A stretch of DNA of 64,000 bases from Streptomyces sp. Ru71 (lineage in GTDB: Bacteria > Actinomycetota > Actinomycetes > Streptomycetales > Streptomycetaceae), in the NCBI RefSeq assembly GCF_002920535.1, contig NZ_PQSS01000005.1:1-64000 (forward strand). The letters are read 5' to 3'. The notes beneath the pieces are model-generated. The model did not search any database. It worked only from the letters and a program-made list of their open reading frames with translations, and had not been told where the DNA came from. Numbering within the stretch: position 1 is the first letter of the stretch; each line of letters starts with the position of its first letter. Shown here piece by piece: positions 9,829 through 19,124 of the stretch. A program made the translations under genes and the position numbers.

Positions 9829-10683
9829 ATGAGCATCGTCGTCACCGGAGCCACCGGAAAGCTCGGCCGCCACGTCGTGGAGCAGCTGCTGCAGAAGGTG
9901 GCGGCCGACCAGGTCACCGCCGTCGTCCGCAGCCCGGAGAAGGCCGCCGACCTGGCCGAGCGCGGAGTGCGCCTCGCGGTCGCCGACTACAACGCCCCCG
10001 AGACCTTCGACGGCCTGTTCGCGGCCGGCGACAAGGTGCTGCTGATCTCGGGCAACGAGTTCGACAAGGGCCGGGTGCGGCAGCACCAGGTCGTCATCGA
10101 CGCCGCGAAGGCCGCCGGGGTGGCCCTGCTCGCCTACACCAGCGCCCCGGGCAGCCTCACGGCCGCGCTCGCCGACGACCACCGGGCCACCGAGGAGGCG
10201 CTGCTCGCCTCCGGGCTGCCGTACGTCCTGCTGCGCAACGGCTGGTACCACGAGAACTACACCGAGAACCTCGCCCCGGTGCTGGAGCACCACGCCGTCG
10301 TCGCGGCGGCCGGTGAGGGCCGGGTGTCCTCCGCCTCCCGCGCCGACTACGCGGCCGCCGCGGTCGCCGTCCTGACCGGCGAGGGGCACGAGAACCGCAC
10401 GTACGAACTCGGCGGCGACACGGCGTGGAGCTTCGCGGAGTACGCCGCCGAGCTGAGCCGCGCCACCGGTGAGGAGATCGTCTACAACGCGGTCAGCCCG
10501 GAGGCGCTCACCGGCATCCTGACCGGCGCCGGGCTGCCCGAGCCGCTCGCCGCGATCTTCGCCGGCGTGGACGTCTCGATCGAGAAGGGCGAGCTGGAGG
10601 TCACCTCCGGCGACCTGTCCCGCCTGGCCGGCCGCCCGACGACCCCGCTGGCCGAGGCGATCGCCGCCGCGCTGAAGGGCTGA
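9829..10683 (+). CDS. qorB: NAD(P)H:quinone oxidoreductase 2-like, NmrA fold
   Basis: This is a 284-residue atypical short-chain dehydrogenase that binds NAD(P)H through VTGATGKLGRHV at its N-terminus. Along its length it closely resembles E. coli QOR2 (YtfG): YTS, LLRNGWYHENYTENL, SRADYAAAA and YELGGDTAW blocks. QOR2 reduces quinones with NADPH. ATG 9829 is chosen because GAGGAG sits 10 nt upstream; a GTG start further up would add 14 unconserved residues. The divergent HxlR regulator supports a quinone-stress role. Confidence 0.88.
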   Translation: MSIVVTGATGKLGRHVVEQLLQKVAADQVTAVVRSPEKAADLAERGVRLAVADYNAPETFDGLFAAGDKVLLISGNEFDKGRVRQHQVVIDAAKAAGVALLAYTSAPGSLTAALADDHRATEEALLASGLPYVLLRNGWYHENYTENLAPVLEHHAVVAAAGEGRVSSASRADYAAAAVAVLTGEGHENRTYELGGDTAWSFAEYAAELSRATGEEIVYNAVSPEALTGILTGAGLPEPLAAIFAGVDVSIEKGELEVTSGDLSRLAGRPTTPLAEAIAAALKG

Positions 10684-10695
10684 GCGTTTCACCCG

Positions 10696-10741
10696 CCCCG
10701 GCTGTCATGACCGTATGGCGATACGGGCATGACAGCCGGGG
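10696..10741. terminator. Long near-perfect hairpin after qorB
   Basis: Arms of 21 nt are complementary except for one A/G mismatch. They consist of CCCCGGCTGTCATG and CCGTAT on the left and their complements on the right, with a GGCG tetraloop at 10717-10720. It starts 12 nt after the qorB stop and probably ends that transcript. It is also close enough to rarD to act as a leader element. Confidence 0.6.
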
Positions 10742-10792
10742 TCGCTCGGCGCTACCTTCGTGGACGCATGTCCACACACGAAGGAGGGACCC

Positions 10793-11773
10793 GTGGGCGG
10801 GACGTCGAAGGGTGAGCAGCGCATAGGTCTGCTGAACGGCTTCGCGGCGTACGGGATGTGGGGCCTGTTCCCGCTCTTCTTCCCGCTGCTGGAGCCCGCC
10901 GGCGCCGGCGAGGTGCTCGCCCACCGGATGATGTGGTCCTTCGTCGTGGTCGCCGCGGTCCTGATCGTCGTACGGCGGTGGAAGTGGGCCGGCGAGCTGC
11001 TGCGGCAGCCGCGCAGGCTCGGGCTGGTCGCGGTCGCCGCGGCCGTCATCAGCATCAACTGGGGCGTCTACATCTGGGCCGTGAACAGCGGCCACGTCGT
11101 CGAGGCCTCGCTCGGCTACTTCATCAACCCGCTCGTCACCATCGCGATGGGCGTGCTGCTGCTCAAGGAACGGCTGCGGCCCGTGCAGTGGGCCGCCGTC
11201 GGGGTCGGCGTGGCCGCCGTCCTCGTCCTGACCATCGGCTACGGCCGGCCGCCGTGGATCTCCCTGATCCTCGCCTTCTCCTTCGCCACCTACGGGCTGA
11301 TGAAGAAGAAGGTGAACCTCGGCGGCGTGGAGTCGCTGGCCGCCGAGACCGCGATCCAGTTCCTGCCCGCGCTCGGCTATCTGCTGTGGCTGACCGCGCA
11401 CGGCGACTCGACGTTCACCACCGAGGGCCCCGGCCACACCGCCCTGCTCGCCTCGACCGGCGTGGTCACCGCGCTCCCCCTGGTCTGCTTCGGCGCGGCC
11501 GCGATCCGGGTGCCGCTGTCCACCCTGGGGCTGCTGCAGTACCTGGCGCCGGTGTTCCAGTTCCTGTGCGGGGTCCTGTACTTCCACGAGGCCATGCCGC
11601 CCGAGCGCTGGGCCGGCTTCGCCCTCGTGTGGCTGGCCCTGATCCTCCTCACCGCCGACAGCCTGCGCACGGCCCGCCGAGCCTCCCGCCTGCGCACCGC
11701 ACTCAGGGAAGCGACACCGGCCACCGAGACCGCGCCCACGGAGACACCGACGGCCCCTCGGGTGGAGGCCTAG
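10793..11773 (+). CDS. rarD: RarD/EamA-family transporter
   Basis: This is a cytoplasmic-membrane transporter of the drug/metabolite superfamily with 326 residues and about ten hydrophobic helices in two EamA repeats. The RarD signature is visible near the N-terminus (GFAAYGMWGLFPLFF, then LAHRMMWS) and in INWGVYIWAVNSGHVVEASLG. The GTG at 10793 follows AAGGAGG at 10781-10787, which fixes the start. The substrate is unknown; the name comes from chloramphenicol sensitivity in other bacteria. It appears monocistronic. Confidence 0.85.
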   Translation: MGGTSKGEQRIGLLNGFAAYGMWGLFPLFFPLLEPAGAGEVLAHRMMWSFVVVAAVLIVVRRWKWAGELLRQPRRLGLVAVAAAVISINWGVYIWAVNSGHVVEASLGYFINPLVTIAMGVLLLKERLRPVQWAAVGVGVAAVLVLTIGYGRPPWISLILAFSFATYGLMKKKVNLGGVESLAAETAIQFLPALGYLLWLTAHGDSTFTTEGPGHTALLASTGVVTALPLVCFGAAAIRVPLSTLGLLQYLAPVFQFLCGVLYFHEAMPPERWAGFALVWLALILLTADSLRTARRASRLRTALREATPATETAPTETPTAPRVEA

Positions 11774-12150
11774 CCGCGACCAAGGCCCCGGCGGGTGTGC
11801 TGGACCTTCCGAACTCCCCCTCGGCTTCGTGGAATTGCTCTCACGAGAGCACCACAGGACGCTATCGTTTCGATGAACGCAATGTGCAGACACATCGCCG
11901 TATGGGGCCGGGAATAGTCCTGGAGGCCGTCGTCGAGCAGCTCCTCGGCGTGGCCAACGCTGGCGGGGGTGGCGCTTCCGGAGAAGCCTGATCGCCCGCC
12001 GAGCGCTGACCGCCGCGGTTTGCTGGACGTGGCGTGGCGCGTGGTGAAGAGGCACCCCACGCCCTGCTCCGGCGGCACGCCCGGCAGGAAGGGTCCGGCG
12101 ATGGCGCCGGAAGCGGCCCGTGTGTGTCTCCATGCGGAGTTGGTCGCCCC
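11774..12150. other. Intergenic region before the DUF3800 gene
   Basis: 377 nt without a convincing gene. The part at about 11820-11900 is less GC-rich than its surroundings and could hold a promoter or the decayed end of an older gene; short open frames on both strands show no family resemblance. It marks the left edge of the two-gene accessory module that follows. Confidence 0.4.
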
Positions 12151-12843
12151 ATGACCATCACAGCCGCCGCGGCGCCGCTGCGGCTTTACTTCGTCGACGA
12201 TTCCGGCGACGGCAGAGCCATCGTGTCATTCGCCGCGCTCGGCCTGGATCTCCCCCAAACCAGTGGCGCCCTCGCCCACTGGCTCGCCTTCCGCGCCGAA
12301 CTTGCCGCGGACGCCCGCCTGTTGATCCCGGCGACGGCCGCCCTGCACTCCCATGAACTGGCCGGTGGCCGCGGCCGGCACATTCACCACTCCCGCAGCA
12401 CGGACCGCGACCTGCACCGGCGGCACGCCCGAGAGGTGATCCTGCGCGGCTTGCGCGCCGTGTCCGGCTTCCCCGGTGTCCGGGTGCGCGCGGTGTACCG
12501 CGAGACCGATGACTACGCCCGCGACCGACCGGACCTCTATGCCGCCCTGCTGGCACAGATCAGCGAGGAACTCGCCACGACCGGACACCACGGAGTCGTC
12601 ATCGTGGACGGTGACGGCACCGAGACCGCGCTGCGTCACGCTCACCGCCGCCTGCCCGACCCGGGGCGCCGCGTCGTCGGAGATCCGGTCTTTCTCGCCG
12701 CCCGCACGAGCCAACTGCTCCAGGCGGCCGACATGGTGGCTTACGCCGCCTTCCAGACTGTCGCGAAGCGGGAGAACCGGCGCTTCATGTGGGACTGGTT
12801 CGGCTCCGTACTGCCCGGTGCCGACGGGCCGCGCGCCCTGTGA
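12151..12843 (+). CDS. DUF3800 domain protein, putative metal-dependent nuclease fold
   Basis: 230 residues. The N-terminal strand reads LRLYFVDDSG (Asp16-Asp17-Ser-Gly), the hallmark of DUF3800. A second acidic site follows at VIVDGDGTE (Asp153, Asp155), and a C-terminal one at LLQAADMVAYA (Asp194). This order fits the RNase H-like arrangement of the family, suggesting metal-dependent nucleic-acid cleavage, but no activity is established here. ATG 12151 begins right before the conserved strand and lacks a strong ribosome-binding site. It is followed after 164 nt by a large unknown gene on the same strand; the two appear to be one accessory module. Confidence 0.8.
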   Translation: MTITAAAAPLRLYFVDDSGDGRAIVSFAALGLDLPQTSGALAHWLAFRAELAADARLLIPATAALHSHELAGGRGRHIHHSRSTDRDLHRRHAREVILRGLRAVSGFPGVRVRAVYRETDDYARDRPDLYAALLAQISEELATTGHHGVVIVDGDGTETALRHAHRRLPDPGRRVVGDPVFLAARTSQLLQAADMVAYAAFQTVAKRENRRFMWDWFGSVLPGADGPRAL

Positions 12844-12898
12844 GACGCCGATGCCCGAGCCGCCCGGGCAGACGGTGAATCCCCTCTGTGAAGGGACT

Positions 12899-12960
12899 GG
12901 GCCCCGGCCGTACGACCAGGGCCCAGCCGGGCCGGACCTGGGCCCGACACCTCGGGCCAG
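12899..12960. promoter_or_regulatory. Two inverted repeats between the DUF3800 gene and the large unknown gene
   Basis: A 26-bp imperfect palindrome at 12899-12924 has GGGCCC ends and a CGTACG centre. It is followed at 12938-12960 by a hairpin pairing CTGGGCCCGA with CGGGCCAG through one bulge. They lie in the 164-nt gap and could be a terminator, an attenuator or operators for the downstream gene. Confidence 0.4.
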
Positions 12961-13007
12961 GACCGCGTTTTCAGTCTTCCATACCAACCACCGATCCCGG
13001 AGGGTCC

Positions 13008-15311
13008 ATGTCGAAGCCCGCCAGCCGCCCCGTCACGGTGCCCTGGGGCAAGGAGTCGATCGTCGTCTCCGACTTTCCGCGCGTCCTGCCCGACGCCTCC
13101 GACGTCGACGACCGCAACAAACTGGTGCGCGCCGGTGCCGCCCACCCGCTGACCGGACTCACCGAGGACGCCTGGCACGCGGTGGCGCGCGCCGGCACCG
13201 TCCCCTCCCTCATCACGCAGCAGTTGCGCCTGCCCCAGCAGGACGGCTCCAGCCTGCTGCTGGAGGAGCACGTGGACGGGGCGACGCTGCGCTCGGTCCA
13301 CGCGCGCGTGTGGTTGAGTGAGCTCTTCCCCGGTATCCAGCCGCGCACCAGCCAGGAGCAGCTGGACGTGGACGACCCGAAGGTGATCGGCGAGGCCGAG
13401 GGGGAGAAGCCGCTCGCGCTGCTGCGCTACCGCTACCGCGACCGGCAGCATCTGTTCGATCACGTCCGGCAGACACTGTGCGCGACGCTGTACCGCAACT
13501 CCTACGCCGAGTCGATTCTGGCCCGCCGGGTGACCAGGGCCTTGATCGTTCATCCTGTGGTGTTCGAGTTCGAGGACGGTGAAGAGTCCGTCACCGCACT
13601 GGTCGCCCGGGACGGCATCACTCGACTCGCCAGCGCCTGGAAGGTCCTGGCCGGACACGGCACCACGCCCGACGACGTCGCCAAGATCGCCGCGGGTGCC
13701 CTGCTCACCCCGCGCGAGCAGTCCCCCAACGAGCCCCGCAAGCCGTTCACTCAGCGCCTCGCGCTCGGCCGTGAGCAGTACCGCAGCCAGCTGCACGCCG
13801 AGTTCTCGGACGCGGTCGCGGCCGCTGGTGCCGCCGGGGAGGTGCCGGACCGCACCGTTCGCATCGCGCAGACCTACGTGGTGCCCGCGCACATCGCGGT
13901 CGGCATCGAGGCCCACGAACTCAGCACGCTGCGGATCTCCGACGTGTTCGACGACGCGCTGCGCTCGATCCTGGCCTCGGTGCACGTGGAGTTCAAACCG
14001 TGGGACGAGTCCGCCCAGAACGTGGAGGTGGCCACCCGCGCGCTGAAGCTCGTCGTGCAGACGCGAGCGGCCGAGTGGGGCATGGAGAAACTGCTCCAAG
14101 GCGTGCACGCGCTGGCCACGGGCCGGCTGGCGGAGACCGCCGTGCCGGACGTCTTCAACGACACACGGATTCCCGGGACGCCCCTGTGGCGGGCGGTGTA
14201 TCTGGTATACGCGCTGACGCGTCCTCCGCTGCACGACGAGCTGAAGGCCCGCGCGAAGGACATCAAGAACGACCGCCGGATGTCGACGAAGGGGTATGCC
14301 GGTCTTCTCGGCCCCATCATCGACCTGGCGTGGCGCTCCCAGAAGGGTTCCGCGCTGGCCCAGGCCCGCAACGCCTGGGCCAACGGCGGAGTGCTGTGCA
14401 CGGACGTCCTGACCAAGGAGTGGGACCCCGTGCCGACCGACGACTTCACCGGCCTGGTGGAGCCGGCGCTGAAGGGCGACACGAACGCCCGCTGCACCCT
14501 GGCCGTCGCGGGTGGCATCGCTCTCATCGCCGACAAACTCCTCACCCGTAACGTCGGCTCCGCGGTCTCGCCGACCCGCCAAGCGGGCAAGGTGCCGTTC
14601 CGGGCCGACGTCTCGGTGGTGATCGGCGGGCTGGCCAAGGAGGGCAACGCCCACGGACTGTGGCTGCTCGCGCACGCGGCCCAGCGGTTCCGGGCGCTGA
14701 CCATGCCGGGCAACACCAGCGCGCGGCCCCGGCTCGGGCAGGCGGGCAGCTCACCGCCCTACGAGCATGTCGCCATCGATCTTTCCGCGGCGGACCGCGT
14801 GGCCCGGGATGGGTCCGCCGAGCGCGCGCTGACCACGTGGGACGTCGTGTACGCGTCCGATGAGAACCGTGCCGAGGACCAGATCCGCAAAGCGCTGAGG
14901 CTGTACGCGCCGGCCACCGGGTCCGGCACGCAGCCCGCCGGGACGCAGGGCACACCCGGCGCCGGTGGTACTTCGGTGGTTTCACCCGGTCAGAGCAGCA
15001 GCCGGGGGCAGGGAGCCCAGCCGGTCGCACCGACGCTGCGGATCGAGGACGTGCGGCGGGAGCTGGCCAAGCTGCTGGAGGAAGCCAAGGAGTCGCTGAC
15101 GGTGCTCGACACCCTCGGGCAGGGCCGGACGTACCCGCCGCTGCTCGGGGCCGCCGAGGAGTGGACCGAGCTGCGCGAGACAGCGATCGAGATCTTCAAG
15201 TTCATCGACGACCACGGCCCGTCCCAGGCGGACGCGGACAGCGACGGGGAGGAAGAGGAAGAGGTGCCGGCGGAGAGCGAGCCGGACGAGGAGGCGCCGG
15301 CCGCGGAGTGA
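13008..15311 (+). CDS. Large protein of unknown function (767 aa), module partner of the DUF3800 protein
   Basis: I do not recognise this protein. It is soluble, with no signal peptide or membrane helix. The first ~200 residues include a mixed alpha/beta region ending in VFEFEDGEESVTALVARDGITRLASAW. A long helical middle follows, then a Gly/Ser/Gln-rich linker near 650-670, a predicted coiled coil (RIEDVRRELAKLLEEAKESL, from about residue 680) and a very acidic C-terminus (EEEEEVPAESEPDEEAPAAE). ATG 13008 has GGAGGG upstream. Acidic tails and coiled coils suggest assembly with a partner or nucleic-acid mimicry, but this is speculation. Confidence 0.75.
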   Translation: MSKPASRPVTVPWGKESIVVSDFPRVLPDASDVDDRNKLVRAGAAHPLTGLTEDAWHAVARAGTVPSLITQQLRLPQQDGSSLLLEEHVDGATLRSVHARVWLSELFPGIQPRTSQEQLDVDDPKVIGEAEGEKPLALLRYRYRDRQHLFDHVRQTLCATLYRNSYAESILARRVTRALIVHPVVFEFEDGEESVTALVARDGITRLASAWKVLAGHGTTPDDVAKIAAGALLTPREQSPNEPRKPFTQRLALGREQYRSQLHAEFSDAVAAAGAAGEVPDRTVRIAQTYVVPAHIAVGIEAHELSTLRISDVFDDALRSILASVHVEFKPWDESAQNVEVATRALKLVVQTRAAEWGMEKLLQGVHALATGRLAETAVPDVFNDTRIPGTPLWRAVYLVYALTRPPLHDELKARAKDIKNDRRMSTKGYAGLLGPIIDLAWRSQKGSALAQARNAWANGGVLCTDVLTKEWDPVPTDDFTGLVEPALKGDTNARCTLAVAGGIALIADKLLTRNVGSAVSPTRQAGKVPFRADVSVVIGGLAKEGNAHGLWLLAHAAQRFRALTMPGNTSARPRLGQAGSSPPYEHVAIDLSAADRVARDGSAERALTTWDVVYASDENRAEDQIRKALRLYAPATGSGTQPAGTQGTPGAGGTSVVSPGQSSSRGQGAQPVAPTLRIEDVRRELAKLLEEAKESLTVLDTLGQGRTYPPLLGAAEEWTELRETAIEIFKFIDDHGPSQADADSDGEEEEEVPAESEPDEEAPAAE

Positions 15312-15371
15312 GACCGGCCGAGTGCGGGTTTCTTCGTATGGTGCCGGGACCGGGGCGGTATCACTGGTTGC

Positions 15372-15839
15372 ATGACCACGACGACACCGGCCCCGGTGCA
15401 CTTCAAGATCGTCATCGACGCCGCAGATCCGCACGCGCAGGCCGACTTCTGGGCCGCCGCCCTGCACTACGAGGTGGAGGACAACGCCGCGCTCATCGAG
15501 CAGCTGCTCGCGGCCGGCGCGCTGCCGGGTGCGGCCACGGTCGAGTTCCACGGCCGTCCGGCCTTCCGCGACCTGGTCGCCGTTCGGCATCCCGACGACC
15601 CCTATGACCCGCGCAGCGGCACCGGGCTGGGGCGGCGGCTGCTGTTCCAGCGGGTGCCGGAGCCGAAGACGGTGAAGAACCGGCTCCATCTCGACCTGCA
15701 CCCCGGGGACGGGCGGCGCGCGGGTGAGGTGGAGCGACTGACGGGGCTCGGGGCGAGTGTGCTGCGGGAGGTGAAGGAGCCCAGCGGGCAGTGGGTGGTG
15801 ATGGCCGACCCGGAGGGAAACGAGTTCTGCGTGCACTGA
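15372..15839 (+). CDS. VOC (glyoxalase-like) domain protein
   Basis: 155 residues forming two glyoxalase-type beta-alpha-beta-beta-beta modules: HFKIVIDAADPHAQADFWAAAL at the start and RLHLDLHPGDGRRAGEVERL in the second half, ending in VMADPEGNEFCVH, the usual VOC terminus. This subgroup (glyoxalase_6-like) has mostly unknown substrates. Metal ligands are likely among the His and Glu residues on those strands. It lies 60 nt after the unknown gene but probably is an ordinary backbone gene. Confidence 0.82.
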   Translation: MTTTTPAPVHFKIVIDAADPHAQADFWAAALHYEVEDNAALIEQLLAAGALPGAATVEFHGRPAFRDLVAVRHPDDPYDPRSGTGLGRRLLFQRVPEPKTVKNRLHLDLHPGDGRRAGEVERLTGLGASVLREVKEPSGQWVVMADPEGNEFCVH

Positions 15840-16922
<1,083 letters not shown>

Positions 16923-16947
16923 CGCGGATGTGAGTTCCGGCTGCGCG

Positions 16948-18210
16948 TCAGTCGCCGTCGGCGGCGGCCCGGGCGGTGAGGCGGTCCATGCGGGCACGGG
17001 CCGACCGCAACTTCTCGGCGTCGTCGGCGGCGGGGCCGTCCTCGGCGGCGAGCTCGGTCCATACGGCGATCAGCTCGCCGCCCAGCCGCAACCCCTGCCG
17101 CGGGTCGCGCACCGCCCGCCACGCGGTGGCCGCGCTCTGCACGTTCCCGTAGGCCGCCTCCGCGTCCTGCCGCCGGCGGTGGATCAGGGCCAGGTCGAGG
17201 GAGATACGGAAGGCGTGCTCCGACTCACCGGCCAAGTAGGCGATGTAGGCGGTCAGTTCGCGCATCCTGAGCACCTCGGGGTGCTCCCGCCCCAGCGTCG
17301 CCTCGCCCTCGGCCACGATCCGCTCGGCCAGCTCCGCCGCCACGTCCGTCCGCCCCTCCCGCACGGCCTCGTTGACCCGCGCGACCTGCCCGGCGGGCAG
17401 CGCCGAGCCGACGCCGCCCTCGGCGAGCGGCACGTCCTCCAGCACGGCCTCGGCGACCGCGTCGAACCCCCGCGCGGGCGTCGGCCTGGCCTCGGCGGCG
17501 GCTTCGGCGAGGGCGGCGTAGGAGTCGCGGGTGGGGCTGGGAGCAGGGACGGGTGTCGGGGTGGGGGCGGCGGCCCGGGGCGGGGTGGGGGCCGGAACGG
17601 GTTGGGGGGCGGGTGCCGGAACGGGTAGCGGGGCGGGTGCCGGAGCGGATTCCGGGGTGGGTGCGGGTGCCGGGGCGGCGGTGAGCGGTCGCGGGTGATC
17701 CGTGACCTCGGATATCGGGGCCGTCGGCTGGGCGGGAGGTGGGGGCATCTCGGGCGGTGGGCCGAAGACGCCCAGGGGTGCGGTGACCGTGCCGGGGGCG
17801 GGCGCGTCCTGCCGGGGCTCGGGCACCGCCCGCAGCGTGACCGTCCGGGGCGTGTCCCGCCGTACCGGGTCCGACGTGAGGTGGCTGGAGCCGTCCGGGT
17901 CCACCCGCAGCGGGACGACGTAACCGATCCGCTCGTCGTGGATCGTGGCGTGCACGGCGCGGCCGCCGGCGCGGGCCAGACGATGCAGGTGGGCCAGGAC
18001 GGCGTCCTGCGCCTCCTCGCCGGGCGCCACCGCGACCGGCACCCCGGCGATCCACACACCGGCGGACATCACCGCCGCGCCCCCGTCGCCCGCGTCCGAG
18101 CCGGCCGCCCTGACGTGGACCTCCAGCGGCTCGGCCGGCCACGCCGGCGGCACCGCCGGGCCCGCGGCCGGCTTCGCTTCCCGCTTCTGCGCTCGGCTGA
18201 GTCGAGTCAT
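16948..18210 (-). CDS. TPR-type protein with proline-rich linker
   Basis: About 420 residues, no signal peptide. The N-terminal region (20-140) is a mixed alpha/beta segment of unknown type. A long Pro/Ala spacer (about 165-235) follows. The C-terminal ~170 residues contain helical tetratricopeptide-like repeats: ERIVAEGEATLGREHPEVLRM and RISLDLALIHRRRQDAEAAYG resemble the kinesin-light-chain type. Two starts are possible: ATG 18210 (SRAQKREAK, used here, AAGGAAG upstream) and ATG 18279 (GGGAGG only 3 nt upstream, adding 23 residues). Such proteins usually act as scaffolds; the function is unknown. Confidence 0.72.
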   Translation of the reverse strand: MTRLSRAQKREAKPAAGPAVPPAWPAEPLEVHVRAAGSDAGDGGAAVMSAGVWIAGVPVAVAPGEEAQDAVLAHLHRLARAGGRAVHATIHDERIGYVVPLRVDPDGSSHLTSDPVRRDTPRTVTLRAVPEPRQDAPAPGTVTAPLGVFGPPPEMPPPPAQPTAPISEVTDHPRPLTAAPAPAPTPESAPAPAPLPVPAPAPQPVPAPTPPRAAAPTPTPVPAPSPTRDSYAALAEAAAEARPTPARGFDAVAEAVLEDVPLAEGGVGSALPAGQVARVNEAVREGRTDVAAELAERIVAEGEATLGREHPEVLRMRELTAYIAYLAGESEHAFRISLDLALIHRRRQDAEAAYGNVQSAATAWRAVRDPRQGLRLGGELIAVWTELAAEDGPAADDAEKLRSARARMDRLTARAAADGD

Positions 18211-18413
18211 CGCTTCCTTCACTCCCGATGCGTCACTCGGACTCGTCGGCGAGCCGGCGGACGGCACATGCGTTTCCATGGTCCTCCCGGCGATGAAGCC
18301 GTTCGAACACGTACTGCCGAGTCTCGCCGCTCCCTCCCCCCGCGCGCGTCACCACCCCGTCACAGCCTCGTCCCGACTTCCCGCCCCGCCACGCGCGGCC
18401 CCGCGGGATTAAA

Positions 18414-18427
18414 TGCACGCGCATGCA
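18414..18427. promoter_or_regulatory. Palindrome upstream of the NAD(P)H oxidoreductase
   Basis: TGCACGCGCATGCA is a 14-bp palindrome with one mismatched pair, 46 nt upstream of the start codon at 18474. Motifs of this shape are typical operators of MarR or HxlR family regulators; no such regulator is adjacent. Confidence 0.4.
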
Positions 18428-18473
18428 ATGTTGACGCTCATGGCCGCCGTACACCGAGTATCAAGGGGATGCC

Positions 18474-19058
18474 ATGACCCGCCGTTTCCTGTTCGTCCTG
18501 GGCAGCAGCCGCGACGACGGCAACACCGAACTGCTCGCCCGCAAGGCCGCCGAGCAGCTCCCCGCGGACGTCGAGCAGGAGTGGATCAGCCTGGCCGAGC
18601 ACCCGCTGCCCGACTTCGCCGACCTGCGGCACGACAGCGACCACGTCCGGCCCACCGAGGGCAACACCGCACTGCTGCTGGACGCCACGCTCGCCGCGAC
18701 GGACCTGGTGATCGCCTCGCCGCTGTACTGGTACTCGGTCTCCGCCCACACCAAGCGCTACCTGGACCACTGGTCGGGCTGGCTGCGCACCCCGGGCCTG
18801 GACTTCAAGGCGCGGATGGCCGGCCGCACCCTGTGGGGCGTGACCGCCCTCGCGCACCGCGAGGAGGAGGTCGCCGACCCGCTCGTCGGCACGCTCAACA
18901 ACTCCGCCGCCTACCTGGGCATGCGCTTCGGCGGCGTCCTGCTGGGCAACGGCAGCCGGCCGGGCGACGTACTGAACGACCACGCGGCGCTGGTCCGCGC
19001 CAAGACGTTCTTCGACCGTACGGCACCGCTCGCCCGCTTCCCCTACGAGCGCCCGTGA
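18474..19058 (+). CDS. NAD(P)H-dependent FMN oxidoreductase, flavodoxin-like
   Basis: A 194-residue member of the NADPH-dependent FMN reductase/WrbA-like superfamily. The flavin phosphate loop is LGSSRDDGNTELL near the N-terminus, and SPLYWYSVSAHTKRYLDHWSG (about 80-100) is the typical second flavin-binding block. It is probably a soluble quinone or nitro reductase. ATG 18474 starts two residues before the first beta strand. The stop codon lies inside the first copy of a 20-bp tandem repeat. Confidence 0.83.
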   Translation: MTRRFLFVLGSSRDDGNTELLARKAAEQLPADVEQEWISLAEHPLPDFADLRHDSDHVRPTEGNTALLLDATLAATDLVIASPLYWYSVSAHTKRYLDHWSGWLRTPGLDFKARMAGRTLWGVTALAHREEEVADPLVGTLNNSAAYLGMRFGGVLLGNGSRPGDVLNDHAALVRAKTFFDRTAPLARFPYERP

Positions 19059-19124
19059 ACCCCTGCGAGCGCCCGTGAACCCCTGCGAGCGCCCGGTGAA
19101 CCGCTGCGGGCGCCCGTGAACCGC
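19044..19124. repeat. 20-bp tandem repeat spanning a stop codon
   Basis: Four copies of TGCGAGCGCCCGTGAACCCC-like units start at 19044, 19064, 19084 and 19105 (20, 20, 21 and 20 nt). The first copy contains the last codons and the TGA of the oxidoreductase gene, so the stop region itself has been duplicated. The array ends exactly at the stop codon of the convergent ABC permease. Confidence 0.85.

Noticed and set aside
11770-12078. Small minus-strand frame between rarD and the DUF3800 gene
   Set aside because: No ribosome site, no family resemblance and ends by running into the rarD 3' end; treated as non-coding.
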